In this document: piece by piece, positions 50,512 to 57,868 of the stretch
Layout of the letters: every line of letters begins with the position of its first letter
Position numbering within the stretch: position 1 is the stretch's first letter
Assembly (NCBI GenBank): GCA_036502625.1
Contig: DASXYG010000026.1
Coordinates: forward strand, 7,164 to 71,163
Direction: 5' to 3'
Source: DASXYG01 sp036502625
GTDB taxonomy: Bacteria > Actinomycetota > Actinomycetes > Streptosporangiales > Streptosporangiaceae
Length of the DNA stretch: 64,000 nt
The notes under the pieces: generated by a model
What the model was told of the DNA's origin: nothing
The model's input: the letters and a program-made list of their open reading frames with translations, nothing else
The model's database searches: none
Position numbers and translations under genes: made by a program

Positions 50512-51081
50512 GTGGGTTTCCTCGACGCACTGCTCGGCAGGTCCAAGCAGGCCAAGCCGGACCTCGACGCGCTGTTCGCGCTTCCGTCCGCGGCCGTCAC
50601 GCTCGAGGCGTCGGCCGGGTTCAAGCCGGCCGGCCGCGGCTCGGTGTGCTTCCGCGCCGTCGAGGGCCGCGCCTTCGACGACGTGGAGGCGGAGATCAAG
50701 GAGCTGCTCAACGCGGGCGACGGCCCGAAAGTGCAGCTCAGCAACGACGAGTACGGCTACACCTGGCTGCGTACCGAGCGGCCGCCCGAGCAGGTGCCCG
50801 ACCTCGTCACCGACCTCCACGCGGTGAACTCCACGCTGGAGTCGGCGGGGTTCGGCCCGTCGCTGCTGTGCTCCCTGGTCTCTTTCGCCGACGACCGCGA
50901 CCGCAGGCTCGCGCTGGTCTACCTCTACAAGCGCGGCACCTTCTACCCGTTCGCGCCGCAGGCGGGCGAGAAGCGCGACAGCCCGCTCGAGCTCCAGATA
51001 CGCGGGCTGATCTCCGCCGACCTGCCCATCGAGGAGGACCTCCAGCGCTGGTTCCCCGTCTGGGGCGCGCCCGGCCTCTGA
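50512..51081 (+). CDS. pspAB: PspA-associated protein PspAB
   Basis: A 189-residue cytosolic protein: GFLDALLGRSKQAKPDLDAL at the start, LPSAAVTLEASAGFKPAG, DDVEAEIKELL, SNDEYGYTWLRTE and LALVYLYKRGTFYPFAP. This is the conserved PspAB family that accompanies PspA-PspAA-HtpX. GTG 50512 gives the usual M-G-F-L-D start; GTG 50506 would add two residues. It closes the envelope-stress cluster, with glycerate kinase starting 22 nt later. Confidence 0.9.
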   Translation: MGFLDALLGRSKQAKPDLDALFALPSAAVTLEASAGFKPAGRGSVCFRAVEGRAFDDVEAEIKELLNAGDGPKVQLSNDEYGYTWLRTERPPEQVPDLVTDLHAVNSTLESAGFGPSLLCSLVSFADDRDRRLALVYLYKRGTFYPFAPQAGEKRDSPLELQIRGLISADLPIEEDLQRWFPVWGAPGL

Positions 51082-51103
51082 ACCCGGCTGGCACACTGTA
51101 CGC

Positions 51104-52228
51104 GTGCGCGTGGTGATCGCTCCTGACAAGTTCGCCGGAACCCTGACGGCCGTCGAGGCGGCCCGTGCCGTCGCCGAGGGATGGCGCGGCGTGGACCCCG
51201 GCGCCGACCTCGACCTCAGCCCCCTGTCCGACGGGGGCCCCGCCTTCGTCGACGTCCTCGCCGAGGCGCGCCCCGGGCGCATGCTCACGCTGACCGTCAC
51301 CGGTCCGCTCGGCGCGCCCGCCGAGGGCCGGGTGCTGCGCGTGGGCGACACCGCGTACGTCGAGAGCGCCCAGGGCTGCGGCCTGCACCTCATGCCGCCC
51401 GAGCGGCGCGAGGCCGCGCGCGCCACCACGTACGGCGTCGGCGAGCTGATCGCCGCGGCCATCGCCGACGGCGGCCGCCAGATCGTGATCGGCCTCGGCG
51501 GCAGCGCCACCACCGACGGCGGCGCCGGCATGCTGGCCGCCCTGGGCGCCACGGCCGCGCGGAAGGACGGACAGGACGGCACCGGCCTGCTCGCGTGCGG
51601 CGGCGGGGCGCTGCCGGAGATCGCGAGCGTGGACCTCGCGGCCGCCCTGCGGGCCGTGGACGGCGTCGACCTGGTCGCCGCGTCCGACGTCGACAACCCG
51701 CTGTTCGGGCTGAACGGCGCGGCGGCGGTCTTCGGGCCGCAGAAGGGCGCCGACCGGGCGCAGGTGCTGGCGCTCGACGCCGCGCTCGAAGGGTTCGCCG
51801 GGCTCGTCAGGCCGGACCTCGCGGAGCGGCCGGGCGCGGGCGCGGCCGGCGGGCTCGGGTTCGCGCTCTTCGCGCTCGGCGGCCGGTTCGAGTCCGGCAT
51901 CGGCACCGTGCTCGACGTCATACGCCTCGGCGCCCGAACATCAACGGCCGACCTGGTCATCACCGGCGAGGGCTCGTTCGACCACCAGTCGCTGCGCGGG
52001 AAGGTGGCGTACGGCGTCGCGCAGGTCGCCGCCGAGCACGGTGTGCCGTGCGTGGTGCTGGCCGGCCGGGTCGCGGTCGGCCGCCGCGAGATGGCCGCGG
52101 CCAACATCACCGAGGCGTACGCCCTGGTCGACCCGCCCGGTTCGGAGGCCGCCGCGTTCGCCGAGCCGCACGCCGAGCTGGCCCGCGTCGCCGCGCGCGT
52201 CGCCGGCATCTGGACGCGTGGCCGGTGA
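51104..52228 (+). CDS. glxK: Glycerate 2-kinase, GlxK/GarK type
   Basis: Phosphorylates glycerate with ATP for entry to glycolysis. The 374 residues start RVVIAPDKFAGTLTAVEAA. LSDGGPAFVDVL, GLGGSATTDGGAGMLAALGA, PLFGLNGAAAVFGPQKGA and GEGSFDHQSLRGK follow, all signature segments of the type I glycerate kinase family. GTG 51104 is taken as the start. Its TGA overlaps the GTG of the next membrane-protein gene (GTGA). Glycerate kinase beside erpA and adoK is also seen in mycobacteria (recall). A link to the glycolate-oxidase-like gene at 8.9 kb is possible but distant. Confidence 0.93.
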   Translation: MRVVIAPDKFAGTLTAVEAARAVAEGWRGVDPGADLDLSPLSDGGPAFVDVLAEARPGRMLTLTVTGPLGAPAEGRVLRVGDTAYVESAQGCGLHLMPPERREAARATTYGVGELIAAAIADGGRQIVIGLGGSATTDGGAGMLAALGATAARKDGQDGTGLLACGGGALPEIASVDLAAALRAVDGVDLVAASDVDNPLFGLNGAAAVFGPQKGADRAQVLALDAALEGFAGLVRPDLAERPGAGAAGGLGFALFALGGRFESGIGTVLDVIRLGARTSTADLVITGEGSFDHQSLRGKVAYGVAQVAAEHGVPCVVLAGRVAVGRREMAAANITEAYALVDPPGSEAAAFAEPHAELARVAARVAGIWTRGR

Positions 52229-52719
52229 CCGACCCCGACCCGCCGCCGGACGACGGCGGTGCGCGGCTCGCACTCCTCGAAGTACGCGTGACCGCCGCCG
52301 CCTGGACGCTGCCGTTCGCGGTCGGGCTGGCGCTGTCGCTCGCGCTGCCGTGGGCGTCGTGCCCCGGATGCGGCGGCACGACGACCTTCACCGCGTGGTC
52401 GCTGCCGGACAGCGACGCCATCGGGGTGTCCACCGGCGCGGAGTACGGCCTGTGCTCCATCGCCGCGCTCGCCGCGCTGGTGCTGACCATCGTGGCGTTG
52501 ATCACCGCGCGCCCCGGAGTGGCCACCGCGGCGGCCCTGGCGGCGGCGGTGGCCACGGCGCTCGGCGCGTACGCGATCACGACCGTCGCAGGCCACGGGC
52601 TGAATCTGGAGGCCGGCGTGCCGACGACGGTCGGCTGCGGGGTCGTGCTCACCGTCACGCTGACGTACGCTCGGTCCCGCCTGGCGAGTGGAACTCGATG
52701 GCGTAACTTGGAATCGTGA
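52225..52719 (+). CDS. Four-helix membrane protein
   Basis: A 164-residue inner-membrane protein of unknown function with four transmembrane helices (about 22-43, 72-92, 98-118 and 128-148). A Cys-rich CPGCGG motif lies in the first loop and a further Cys in YGLCS and VGCGV. GTG 52225 overlaps the glycerate kinase stop. Its TGA in turn overlaps the GTG of the small ORF before erpA (GTGA), so four consecutive reading frames from 51104 to 53143 overlap end to end. No homologue family is recognised. Confidence 0.75.
   Translation: MTDPDPPPDDGGARLALLEVRVTAAAWTLPFAVGLALSLALPWASCPGCGGTTTFTAWSLPDSDAIGVSTGAEYGLCSIAALAALVLTIVALITARPGVATAAALAAAVATALGAYAITTVAGHGLNLEAGVPTTVGCGVVLTVTLTYARSRLASGTRWRNLES
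52704..52709 (+). promoter_or_regulatory. -10 hexamer of a leaderless transcript before erpA
   Basis: TAACTT, 6 nt, then GTG 52716. This matches the leaderless layout seen at many genes in the window and lies inside the end of the upstream gene. Confidence 0.5.
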
Positions 52720-52796
52720 AAGACGTCGGGTGGTTGTGCCGACGAGAAGCCGGACGCGCATGCGACCGGGACGCCAACGTGGGAGCTAGTACATGA
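52716..52796 (+). CDS. Leaderless 26-residue small ORF translationally coupled to erpA
   Basis: GTG 52716 stands 6 nt after the hexamer TAACTT (52704-52709) and overlaps the previous gene's TGA. The 26-codon frame (starting MKDVGWLCRREAGRACDR, ending VGAST) ends in a TGA that shares ATGA with the erpA start at 52793. It has two Cys, a Trp and several Arg/Asp, and no signal or helix is obvious. By analogy with mycobacterial leaderless Cys-containing upstream ORFs, it could sense cysteine or Fe-S supply. That role is inference; the coupling geometry is what is seen. Confidence 0.5.
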   Translation: MKDVGWLCRREAGRACDRDANVGAST

Positions 52797-53143
52797 CGGT
52801 TCAGAGCGAGACCACGGCACAGGGGGTCGTCCTCACCGACGGAGCGGCCGGCAAGGTCAAGACGCTCCTGGAGCAGGAAGGCCGCGACGACCTCAGGTTG
52901 CGGGTCGCCGTTCAGCCGGGCGGGTGCTCGGGCCTGCGCTACCAGCTTTTCTTCGACGAGCGCGAGCTCGACGGTGACATCGTCGCCATGTTCGGCGGCG
53001 TCGGCGTCGTCACCGACCGGATGAGCGCCCCGTACCTCATGGGCGCCACGATCGATTTCGTCGACACGATCGAGAAGCAGGGCTTCACGATCGACAACCC
53101 CAACGCCACGGGCTCCTGCGCCTGCGGAGACAGCTTCCACTAG
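52793..53143 (+). CDS. erpA: Iron-sulfur cluster insertion protein (A-type carrier)
   Basis: A 116-residue A-type Fe-S carrier that passes clusters to apoproteins, of the kind LipA requires. The three cluster Cys are in GGCSGLRYQ and the C-terminal SCACGDSFH. ATG 52793 has GGGAG 7 nt upstream, lying inside the small upstream ORF, so ribosomes may arrive either independently or by coupling. A strong terminator follows. The position between glycerate kinase and adoK matches the mycobacterial arrangement (recall). Confidence 0.94.
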   Translation: MTVQSETTAQGVVLTDGAAGKVKTLLEQEGRDDLRLRVAVQPGGCSGLRYQLFFDERELDGDIVAMFGGVGVVTDRMSAPYLMGATIDFVDTIEKQGFTIDNPNATGSCACGDSFH

Positions 53144-53159
53144 GCGCACGCCCCTGCGT

Positions 53160-53197
53160 ACAGGCCCGGTCACGGCGAGCCGTGATGCCGGGCCTGT
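53160..53197 (+). terminator. Hairpin terminator after erpA
   Basis: ACAGGCCCGG and CACGG (53160-53175) pair with CCGTG and CCGGGCCTGT (53180-53197). Confidence 0.7.
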
Positions 53198-53243
53198 AGG
53201 CTTTGCGGGCTCGTATCGCACACCCCGTAGCGAGGAGAAGAAC

Positions 53244-54218
53244 GTGCGCGTCGCCGTGACCGGCTCCATCGCAACCGATCACCTCATGACCTTCCCCGGT
53301 CGGTTCACCGATCAGCTCGTCCAGGAGAAGCTGGAGAACGTCTCGCTGTCCTTCCTGGTCGACACGCTGGACATCCGCAGGGGAGGCGTGGCCGCGAACA
53401 TCGCGTTCGGCATGGGCTGTCTCGGCCTGACACCCGTCCTCGTCGGCGCGGTCGGCGCCGACTTCGCGGACTACCGGTCCTGGCTGGACCGCCACGGGGT
53501 GGACACCGGTTCCGTCCGCGTCTCCGACGTGCGGCACACCGCCCGGTTCCTGTGCACCACCGACGAGGACGACAACCAGATCGCGTCGTTCTACACCGGC
53601 GCCATGGCCGAGGCCCGCGAGATCGAGCTGGCCCCGATCGCCGCGCGCGTCGGCGGCCTCGACCTCGTGCTCGTCAGCCCGAACGACCCCGACGCCATGG
53701 TCAGGCACACCGAGGAGTGCCGCACCCGCGGCGTCCCGTTCGCCGCCGACCCGTCGCAGCAGCTCGCCCGCATGGAGGGCGAGGAGATCCGCAAGCTGGT
53801 CACCGGCGCCGCGTACCTCTTCACCAACGAGTACGAGAGCGCCCTGATCGAGCAGAAGACCGGCCTGAGCGGCGAGGAGATCCTCGACCAGGTCGACACC
53901 CGCGTCACCACCCACGGCGCGAAGGGCGTGCGCATCGACCGCAAGGGCGAGCCGTCCATCAACGTGCCGGTCGTGCCCGTCGTCGACAAGCTCGACCCCA
54001 CGGGCGTCGGCGACGCGTTCCGCGCCGGGTTCCTGTCCGGCCTGTCGTGGGGGCTGCCGCTCGAGCGCTGCGCCCAGATCGGCAACCTGCTCGCGACGTA
54101 CACCCTGGAGTCGATCGGCCCGCAGGAGTACGCCCTCGACCGCGCCGCCGCGATCACCCGCCTCACCGAGACGTACGGCACGGAGGCCGCCGCGGAGATC
54201 GGCGCCCACCTGAGCTGA
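53244..54218 (+). CDS. adoK: PfkB-family adenosine kinase
   Basis: Phosphorylates adenosine (purine salvage), related to sugar kinases. The 324 residues track the mycobacterial adenosine kinase closely: VTGSIATDHLMTFPGRF, the di-Gly hinge RRGGVAANIAFGMG, AADPSQQLARMEGEEIR, LFTNEYE and the anion-hole/catalytic-base motif DPTGVGDAFRAGFLSG. GTG 53244 follows GAGGAG. It is monocistronic between two hairpins. A generic carbohydrate kinase cannot be excluded, but the resemblance is strong. Confidence 0.9.
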   Translation: MRVAVTGSIATDHLMTFPGRFTDQLVQEKLENVSLSFLVDTLDIRRGGVAANIAFGMGCLGLTPVLVGAVGADFADYRSWLDRHGVDTGSVRVSDVRHTARFLCTTDEDDNQIASFYTGAMAEAREIELAPIAARVGGLDLVLVSPNDPDAMVRHTEECRTRGVPFAADPSQQLARMEGEEIRKLVTGAAYLFTNEYESALIEQKTGLSGEEILDQVDTRVTTHGAKGVRIDRKGEPSINVPVVPVVDKLDPTGVGDAFRAGFLSGLSWGLPLERCAQIGNLLATYTLESIGPQEYALDRAAAITRLTETYGTEAAAEIGAHLS

Positions 54219-54226
54219 GCCGCGCA

Positions 54227-54265
54227 CACGAACCGCCCGTACCCAGCGTGTACGGGCGGTTCGTG
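54227..54265. terminator. Bidirectional hairpin between adoK and tusA-like gene
   Basis: CACGAACCGCCCGTAC (54227-54242) pairs perfectly with GTACGGGCGGTTCGTG (54250-54265) over a 7-nt loop between convergent genes. Confidence 0.8.
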
Positions 54266-54287
54266 ACGTACGGGACGGCGGGTCGGC

Positions 54288-54686
54288 TCAGAAGGAGCGG
54301 CGGATCAGGAACGCCCAGCCGCGGTCGAGCGGCACCTCGCGCACGAAGTCCTGCGCCTTCATGCGGCACCACGACGGGATGTCCGGCTGGGCGGCGGGGT
54401 CGTCGGCCAGCACCGCGATGATGCCGCCCACCGGCACCTCGCGCAGCCGCTCGGCCAGCATGATGATCGGGATCGGGCACTTGCGGCCGAGCGCGTCGAT
54501 CGTCAGGTGGGCCTCGTACGCCGGGGCGTACGCCGCCACGGGCGCGGCGAGCGGCATGGCCGGAGGAGCGGGGGGCGGCTGCGACGCGCGCGGCTCGGGG
54601 CCCGGCCGCGGGTCCTGGCCGCGGCGATGGGCACCCCGGTGCTGCGGTTCACGGCGCCTGCGCATCCACTCACCGATACCCGCCAC
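54288..54686 (-). CDS. TusA-family sulfur-carrier-like protein with long N-terminal extension
   Basis: A 132-residue protein whose C-terminal 75 residues are a TusA domain: LTIDALGRKCPIPIIMLAERL with the sulfur-carrying Cys-Pro-x-Pro, VPVGGIIAVLADDPAAQPDI and WCRMKAQDFV. The first 50 residues are basic and Pro/Ala-rich (RRRREPQHRGAHRRGQD). GTG 54686 is chosen because GGAGG stands 5 nt before it; longer frames reach GTG 54764. Sulfur transfer to tRNA, molybdopterin or Fe-S proteins is possible; partners are not apparent here. Confidence 0.85.
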   Translation of the reverse strand: MAGIGEWMRRRREPQHRGAHRRGQDPRPGPEPRASQPPPAPPAMPLAAPVAAYAPAYEAHLTIDALGRKCPIPIIMLAERLREVPVGGIIAVLADDPAAQPDIPSWCRMKAQDFVREVPLDRGWAFLIRRSF

Positions 54687-54898
54687 ACGTTCCTCCGTCA
54701 ACACCGGCCGGCCATCCCGTACGGAACCGCGCAGATAACAACGTGGAATCCGTATCGCCGACACTAGTGGGGGTGCATCACCGATGAGGCAGGGTGCGCG
54801 ATACTGTTTTCCCGCGCAACCGTGGCACCGTCCCGGAGATGGGACAGTGGGGGCTCAAAGATCATGGATCGCGAACCCGTACGCCCGTGAAAACCCGC

Positions 54899-54916
54899 GC
54901 CCGGTGATCACCGGGC
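54899..54916. repeat. 18-bp perfect palindrome with CCGGTGATCACCGG core, copy 2
   Basis: GCCCGGTGATCACCGGGC is its own reverse complement, 20 nt before the GTG of ctaC and just upstream of its RBS. The 14-bp core equals that at 6473-6492. Confidence 0.6.
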
Positions 54917-54936
54917 AACACGCTGGAAGGCAATCA

Positions 54937-55710
54937 GTGAGTCCGACCCGCCAACCGCATCGGCGATCGCCTGCCCGCCGCTGGGCACCGCGCGGTGCCG
55001 TGCTCGCCTTGGTCCTCGCCGCGACGGCGGGATGCGACAACCAGTTCACCCGTCTCGGCATGCCCACGCCGATCACCGAGCAGGGCAAGCGGGTGCTGTC
55101 GCTGTGGCAGGGGTCGTGGATCGCCGCCTTCGCAGTCGGGGCCCTCGTATGGGGGCTGATCATCTGGGCGGTGATCTTCCACCGGAAGCGGTCCAACGAC
55201 CTGCCGCCCCAGGTTCGGTACAACATGCCGATCGAGGCGCTCTACACGGTGGTGCCGTTCATCATCGTGGCGGTGCTCTTCTACTTCACGGCGCGCGACG
55301 AGACCTACCTCGACGAGACGACGAAGAACCCGAACGTCACGGTCAACGTCACGGCCTTCCAGTGGAGCTGGAAGTTCGACTACCCGCAGAGCGGCGTGAG
55401 CGTCGTCGGCCGTCCGGGCGCGGACCCCACGCTGGTGATCCCGGCCGGGCGCACGGTCCGCTTCAACCTGAAGTCGACGGACGTCATCCACTCGTTCTGG
55501 GTGCCGGCGTTCCTCTTCAAGCGCGACGTCGTTCCGGGCCACCCGAACCACTTCGAGGTCACCACCACCAAGACCGGCACCTACGCCGGCCGGTGCGCCG
55601 AGTTGTGCGGGGTCGACCACAGTCGGATGCTCTTCAACGTCGAGGTCGTGAGTCCGTCGCAGTACCAAGACTTCATCACCAAGAACAAGCCTGCTGGGAG
55701 TGCCCAGTGA
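54937..55710 (+). CDS. ctaC: Cytochrome c oxidase subunit II (aa3 type), lipoprotein
   Basis: CuA-bearing subunit of the terminal oxidase. The 257 residues have a lipoprotein signal (LALVLAATAGC), two transmembrane helices (about 50-72 and 95-113), and an extracytoplasmic cupredoxin domain. VTAFQWSWKFDYP and the CuA motif GRCAELCGVDHSRM are present, with His in STDVIHSFWVPAF. GTG 54937 is set by GGAAGG 7 nt upstream. Its TGA overlaps the ctaD GTG (GTGA). A palindrome lies in the 5' leader. Confidence 0.95.
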   Translation: MSPTRQPHRRSPARRWAPRGAVLALVLAATAGCDNQFTRLGMPTPITEQGKRVLSLWQGSWIAAFAVGALVWGLIIWAVIFHRKRSNDLPPQVRYNMPIEALYTVVPFIIVAVLFYFTARDETYLDETTKNPNVTVNVTAFQWSWKFDYPQSGVSVVGRPGADPTLVIPAGRTVRFNLKSTDVIHSFWVPAFLFKRDVVPGHPNHFEVTTTKTGTYAGRCAELCGVDHSRMLFNVEVVSPSQYQDFITKNKPAGSAQ

Positions 55711-57386
55711 CGACTGTCAGTCAGCGCGCGCAAGCCTCCGCACCCGCGCGGAAGCCCACGCGTAAGGGTTCGATCGTCGTCGAATGGATGACGTCGACCG
55801 ACCACAAGACGATCGGGTACATGTACCTGATCACCTCGTTCTGCTTCTTCCTCGCCGGCGGGGTGATGGCGCTGTTCATGCGCGCCGAGCTCGCCAGGCC
55901 GGGGCTGCAGATCGTGAGTGCGGAGCAGTACAACCAGCTCTTCACGATGCACGGCACGATCATGCTGCTGCTGTTCGCGACGCCGCTGTTCATCGGCTTC
56001 GGCAACGTGGTCATGCCGCTGCAGATCGGCTCGCCCGACGTCGCGTTCCCGCGCATGAACATGTTCAGCTTCTACCTGTTCCTGTTCGGCGGGCTGATCG
56101 TCATGGCCGGGTTCCTCACCCCGGGCGGCGCGGCGAGCTTCGGCTGGTTCGCGTACGCACCGCTGTCGGACGCCGTGCGCTCGCCCGGCGTCGGCGGCGA
56201 CCTCTGGGTGATGGGCCTGGTGCTGTCCGGCCTGGGCACGATCCTCGGCGGCGTCAACTTCGTCACCACGATCTTCTGCATGCGGGCCCCCGGCATGACG
56301 ATGTTCCGGATGCCGATCTTCACCTGGAACATCCTGCTGACCAGCGTGCTCGTGCTGCTGGCCTTCCCGGTGCTCGCCGCCGCGCTGCTGGCCCTGGAGG
56401 CCGACCGCAAGCTCGGCGCGCAGGTGTTCGAGGCCGCCAACGGAGGCGCGATCCTCTGGCAGCACCTGTTCTGGTTCTTCGGGCATCCCGAGGTCTACAT
56501 CGTGGCGTTGCCGTTCTTCGGCATCATCACCGAGGTCATACCGGTGTTCAGCCGCAAGCCGATCTTCGGCTACAAGACCCTGGTGGCCGCGACCATCGCG
56601 ATCTCCGGCCTGTCCATGACCGTGTGGGCGCACCACATGTTCCCGACCGGCGCGGTGCTGCTGCCGTTCTTCTCGTTCATGTCGTTCCTGATCGCCATCC
56701 CGACCGGCGTGAAGTTCTTCAACTGGGTCGGCACGATGTGGCGCGGCCAACTGACGTTCGAGACGCCGATGCTGTTCGCGGTCGGGTTCCTCGTGACGTT
56801 CCTCTTCGGCGGCCTCACCGGTGTGCTGCTCGCGTCGCCGCCGATCGACTTCCACGTCACCGACTCCTACTTCGTCGTCGCGCACTTCCACTACGTGCTG
56901 TTCGGCACGGTGGTCTTCGCGATGTTCTCCGGCTTCTACTTCTGGTGGCCGAAGATGACGGGGAAGATGCTCAACGAGACCTGGGGCAAGATCCACTTCT
57001 GGACGCTGTTCATCGGCTTCCACATGACGTTCCTCATCCAGCACTGGCTGGGCGTCGAGGGCATGCCCCGCCGCTACGCCGACTACGGAGCCAACTGGGC
57101 GCCGCACATCGTGGGCATGAACGAGATCTCCACGATCGGTTCGTTCCTGCTCGGCGCGTCGATGCTCCCGTTCTTCTGGAACGTCTGGCGTACGCACAAG
57201 CAGGCGCCGATGGTCACCGCGGACGACCCGTGGGGCTTCGGCGGCAGCCTGGAGTGGGCGACATCCTGCCCGCCGCCGCGGCACAACTTCACGTCGATCC
57301 CGCGGATCCGCTCCGAGCGCCCGGCGTTCGACCTCCACTACCCGTACGCAGCGGGTCAGTCCGAGCTCGCCGGGTCGAAGGGCTAG
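55707..57386 (+). CDS. ctaD: Cytochrome c oxidase subunit I (aa3 type)
   Basis: Catalytic subunit that reduces O2 to water and pumps protons. The 559 residues span 12 helices. Haem and CuB ligands are visible: MHGTIMLLL, FWFFGHPEVYIVALPFFG with the His-Tyr cross-link, HHMF and AHFHYVLFGTVVFAMFSG. The K- and D-channel residues around GFGNVVMP and FLTPGGAASFGWF are typical of actinobacterial aa3 oxidases. GTG 55707 overlaps ctaC. ctaF follows after 10 nt, giving a ctaC-ctaD-ctaF operon; ctaE and qcr genes are not in the window. Confidence 0.96.
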   Translation: MTTVSQRAQASAPARKPTRKGSIVVEWMTSTDHKTIGYMYLITSFCFFLAGGVMALFMRAELARPGLQIVSAEQYNQLFTMHGTIMLLLFATPLFIGFGNVVMPLQIGSPDVAFPRMNMFSFYLFLFGGLIVMAGFLTPGGAASFGWFAYAPLSDAVRSPGVGGDLWVMGLVLSGLGTILGGVNFVTTIFCMRAPGMTMFRMPIFTWNILLTSVLVLLAFPVLAAALLALEADRKLGAQVFEAANGGAILWQHLFWFFGHPEVYIVALPFFGIITEVIPVFSRKPIFGYKTLVAATIAISGLSMTVWAHHMFPTGAVLLPFFSFMSFLIAIPTGVKFFNWVGTMWRGQLTFETPMLFAVGFLVTFLFGGLTGVLLASPPIDFHVTDSYFVVAHFHYVLFGTVVFAMFSGFYFWWPKMTGKMLNETWGKIHFWTLFIGFHMTFLIQHWLGVEGMPRRYADYGANWAPHIVGMNEISTIGSFLLGASMLPFFWNVWRTHKQAPMVTADDPWGFGGSLEWATSCPPPRHNFTSIPRIRSERPAFDLHYPYAAGQSELAGSKG

Positions 57387-57396
57387 GGGAAACACA

Positions 57397-57792
57397 ATGA
57401 AGGTCGAAGGCTTCCTCTTCTTCTTCTGCGCGATCTTCTTCGCGGTCGTCGACGTCGTCTACTGGTTCTGGTCGAAGGACCCGACGGGCACCACGGCACT
57501 CGCGCTGTCGGTCGGCCTGGCGCTGCTGGTCGGCTTCTACGTCCTGTTCACCGGCCGCCGCATCGACCCCCGCCCCGAGGACGACCTCGACGGCGAGATC
57601 GCCGACGGCGCCGGCGAGGTGGGCTTCTACAGCCCGCATAGCTGGTGGCCGTTCTTCACGGCCGGCTCCGCCGCGGTCGCGTCCCTGGGCGGCGCCATCG
57701 GCTGGTGGCTGTTCATCATCGGCGTCGGCTTCCTGATGACCTCCGTCGTCGGCTTCGTCTTCGAGTACTACCGAGGCAACTTCGCCCACTGA
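57397..57792 (+). CDS. ctaF: Cytochrome c oxidase subunit IV (actinobacterial)
   Basis: A small accessory subunit of the actinobacterial aa3 oxidase. The 131 residues carry four transmembrane helices (about 5-25, 30-52, 85-105 and 108-125), with VEGFLFFFCAIFFAVVDVVY at the start and a polar loop RRIDPRPEDDLDGEIADGAG in the middle. The family is restricted to actinobacteria (knowledge). ATG 57397 follows GGGGAAAC, 10 nt after ctaD, and it closes the operon before a terminator. Confidence 0.93.
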   Translation: MKVEGFLFFFCAIFFAVVDVVYWFWSKDPTGTTALALSVGLALLVGFYVLFTGRRIDPRPEDDLDGEIADGAGEVGFYSPHSWWPFFTAGSAAVASLGGAIGWWLFIIGVGFLMTSVVGFVFEYYRGNFAH

Positions 57793-57810
57793 GGGCGCCT
57801 TTACGCACCA

Positions 57811-57850
57811 CCGAATGCCGCCCGAACCACCGGTCCGGGCGGCATTTCGG
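57811..57850. terminator. Hairpin terminator after ctaF
   Basis: AATGCCGCCCG (57814-57824) pairs with CGGGCGGCATT (57836-57846), with flanking CCG/CGG extending the stem, between the convergent ctaF and M48 protease genes. Confidence 0.7.
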
Positions 57851-57868
57851 CGTCCCCGGACGTCGGGG

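Noticed and set aside
54687..54898. A gene or known RNA element between the tusA-like gene and ctaC
   Set aside because: Only short frames without RBS were seen. A GTCCC/GGGAC hairpin and a TACTGT hexamer are present, but they match no class I recognise.
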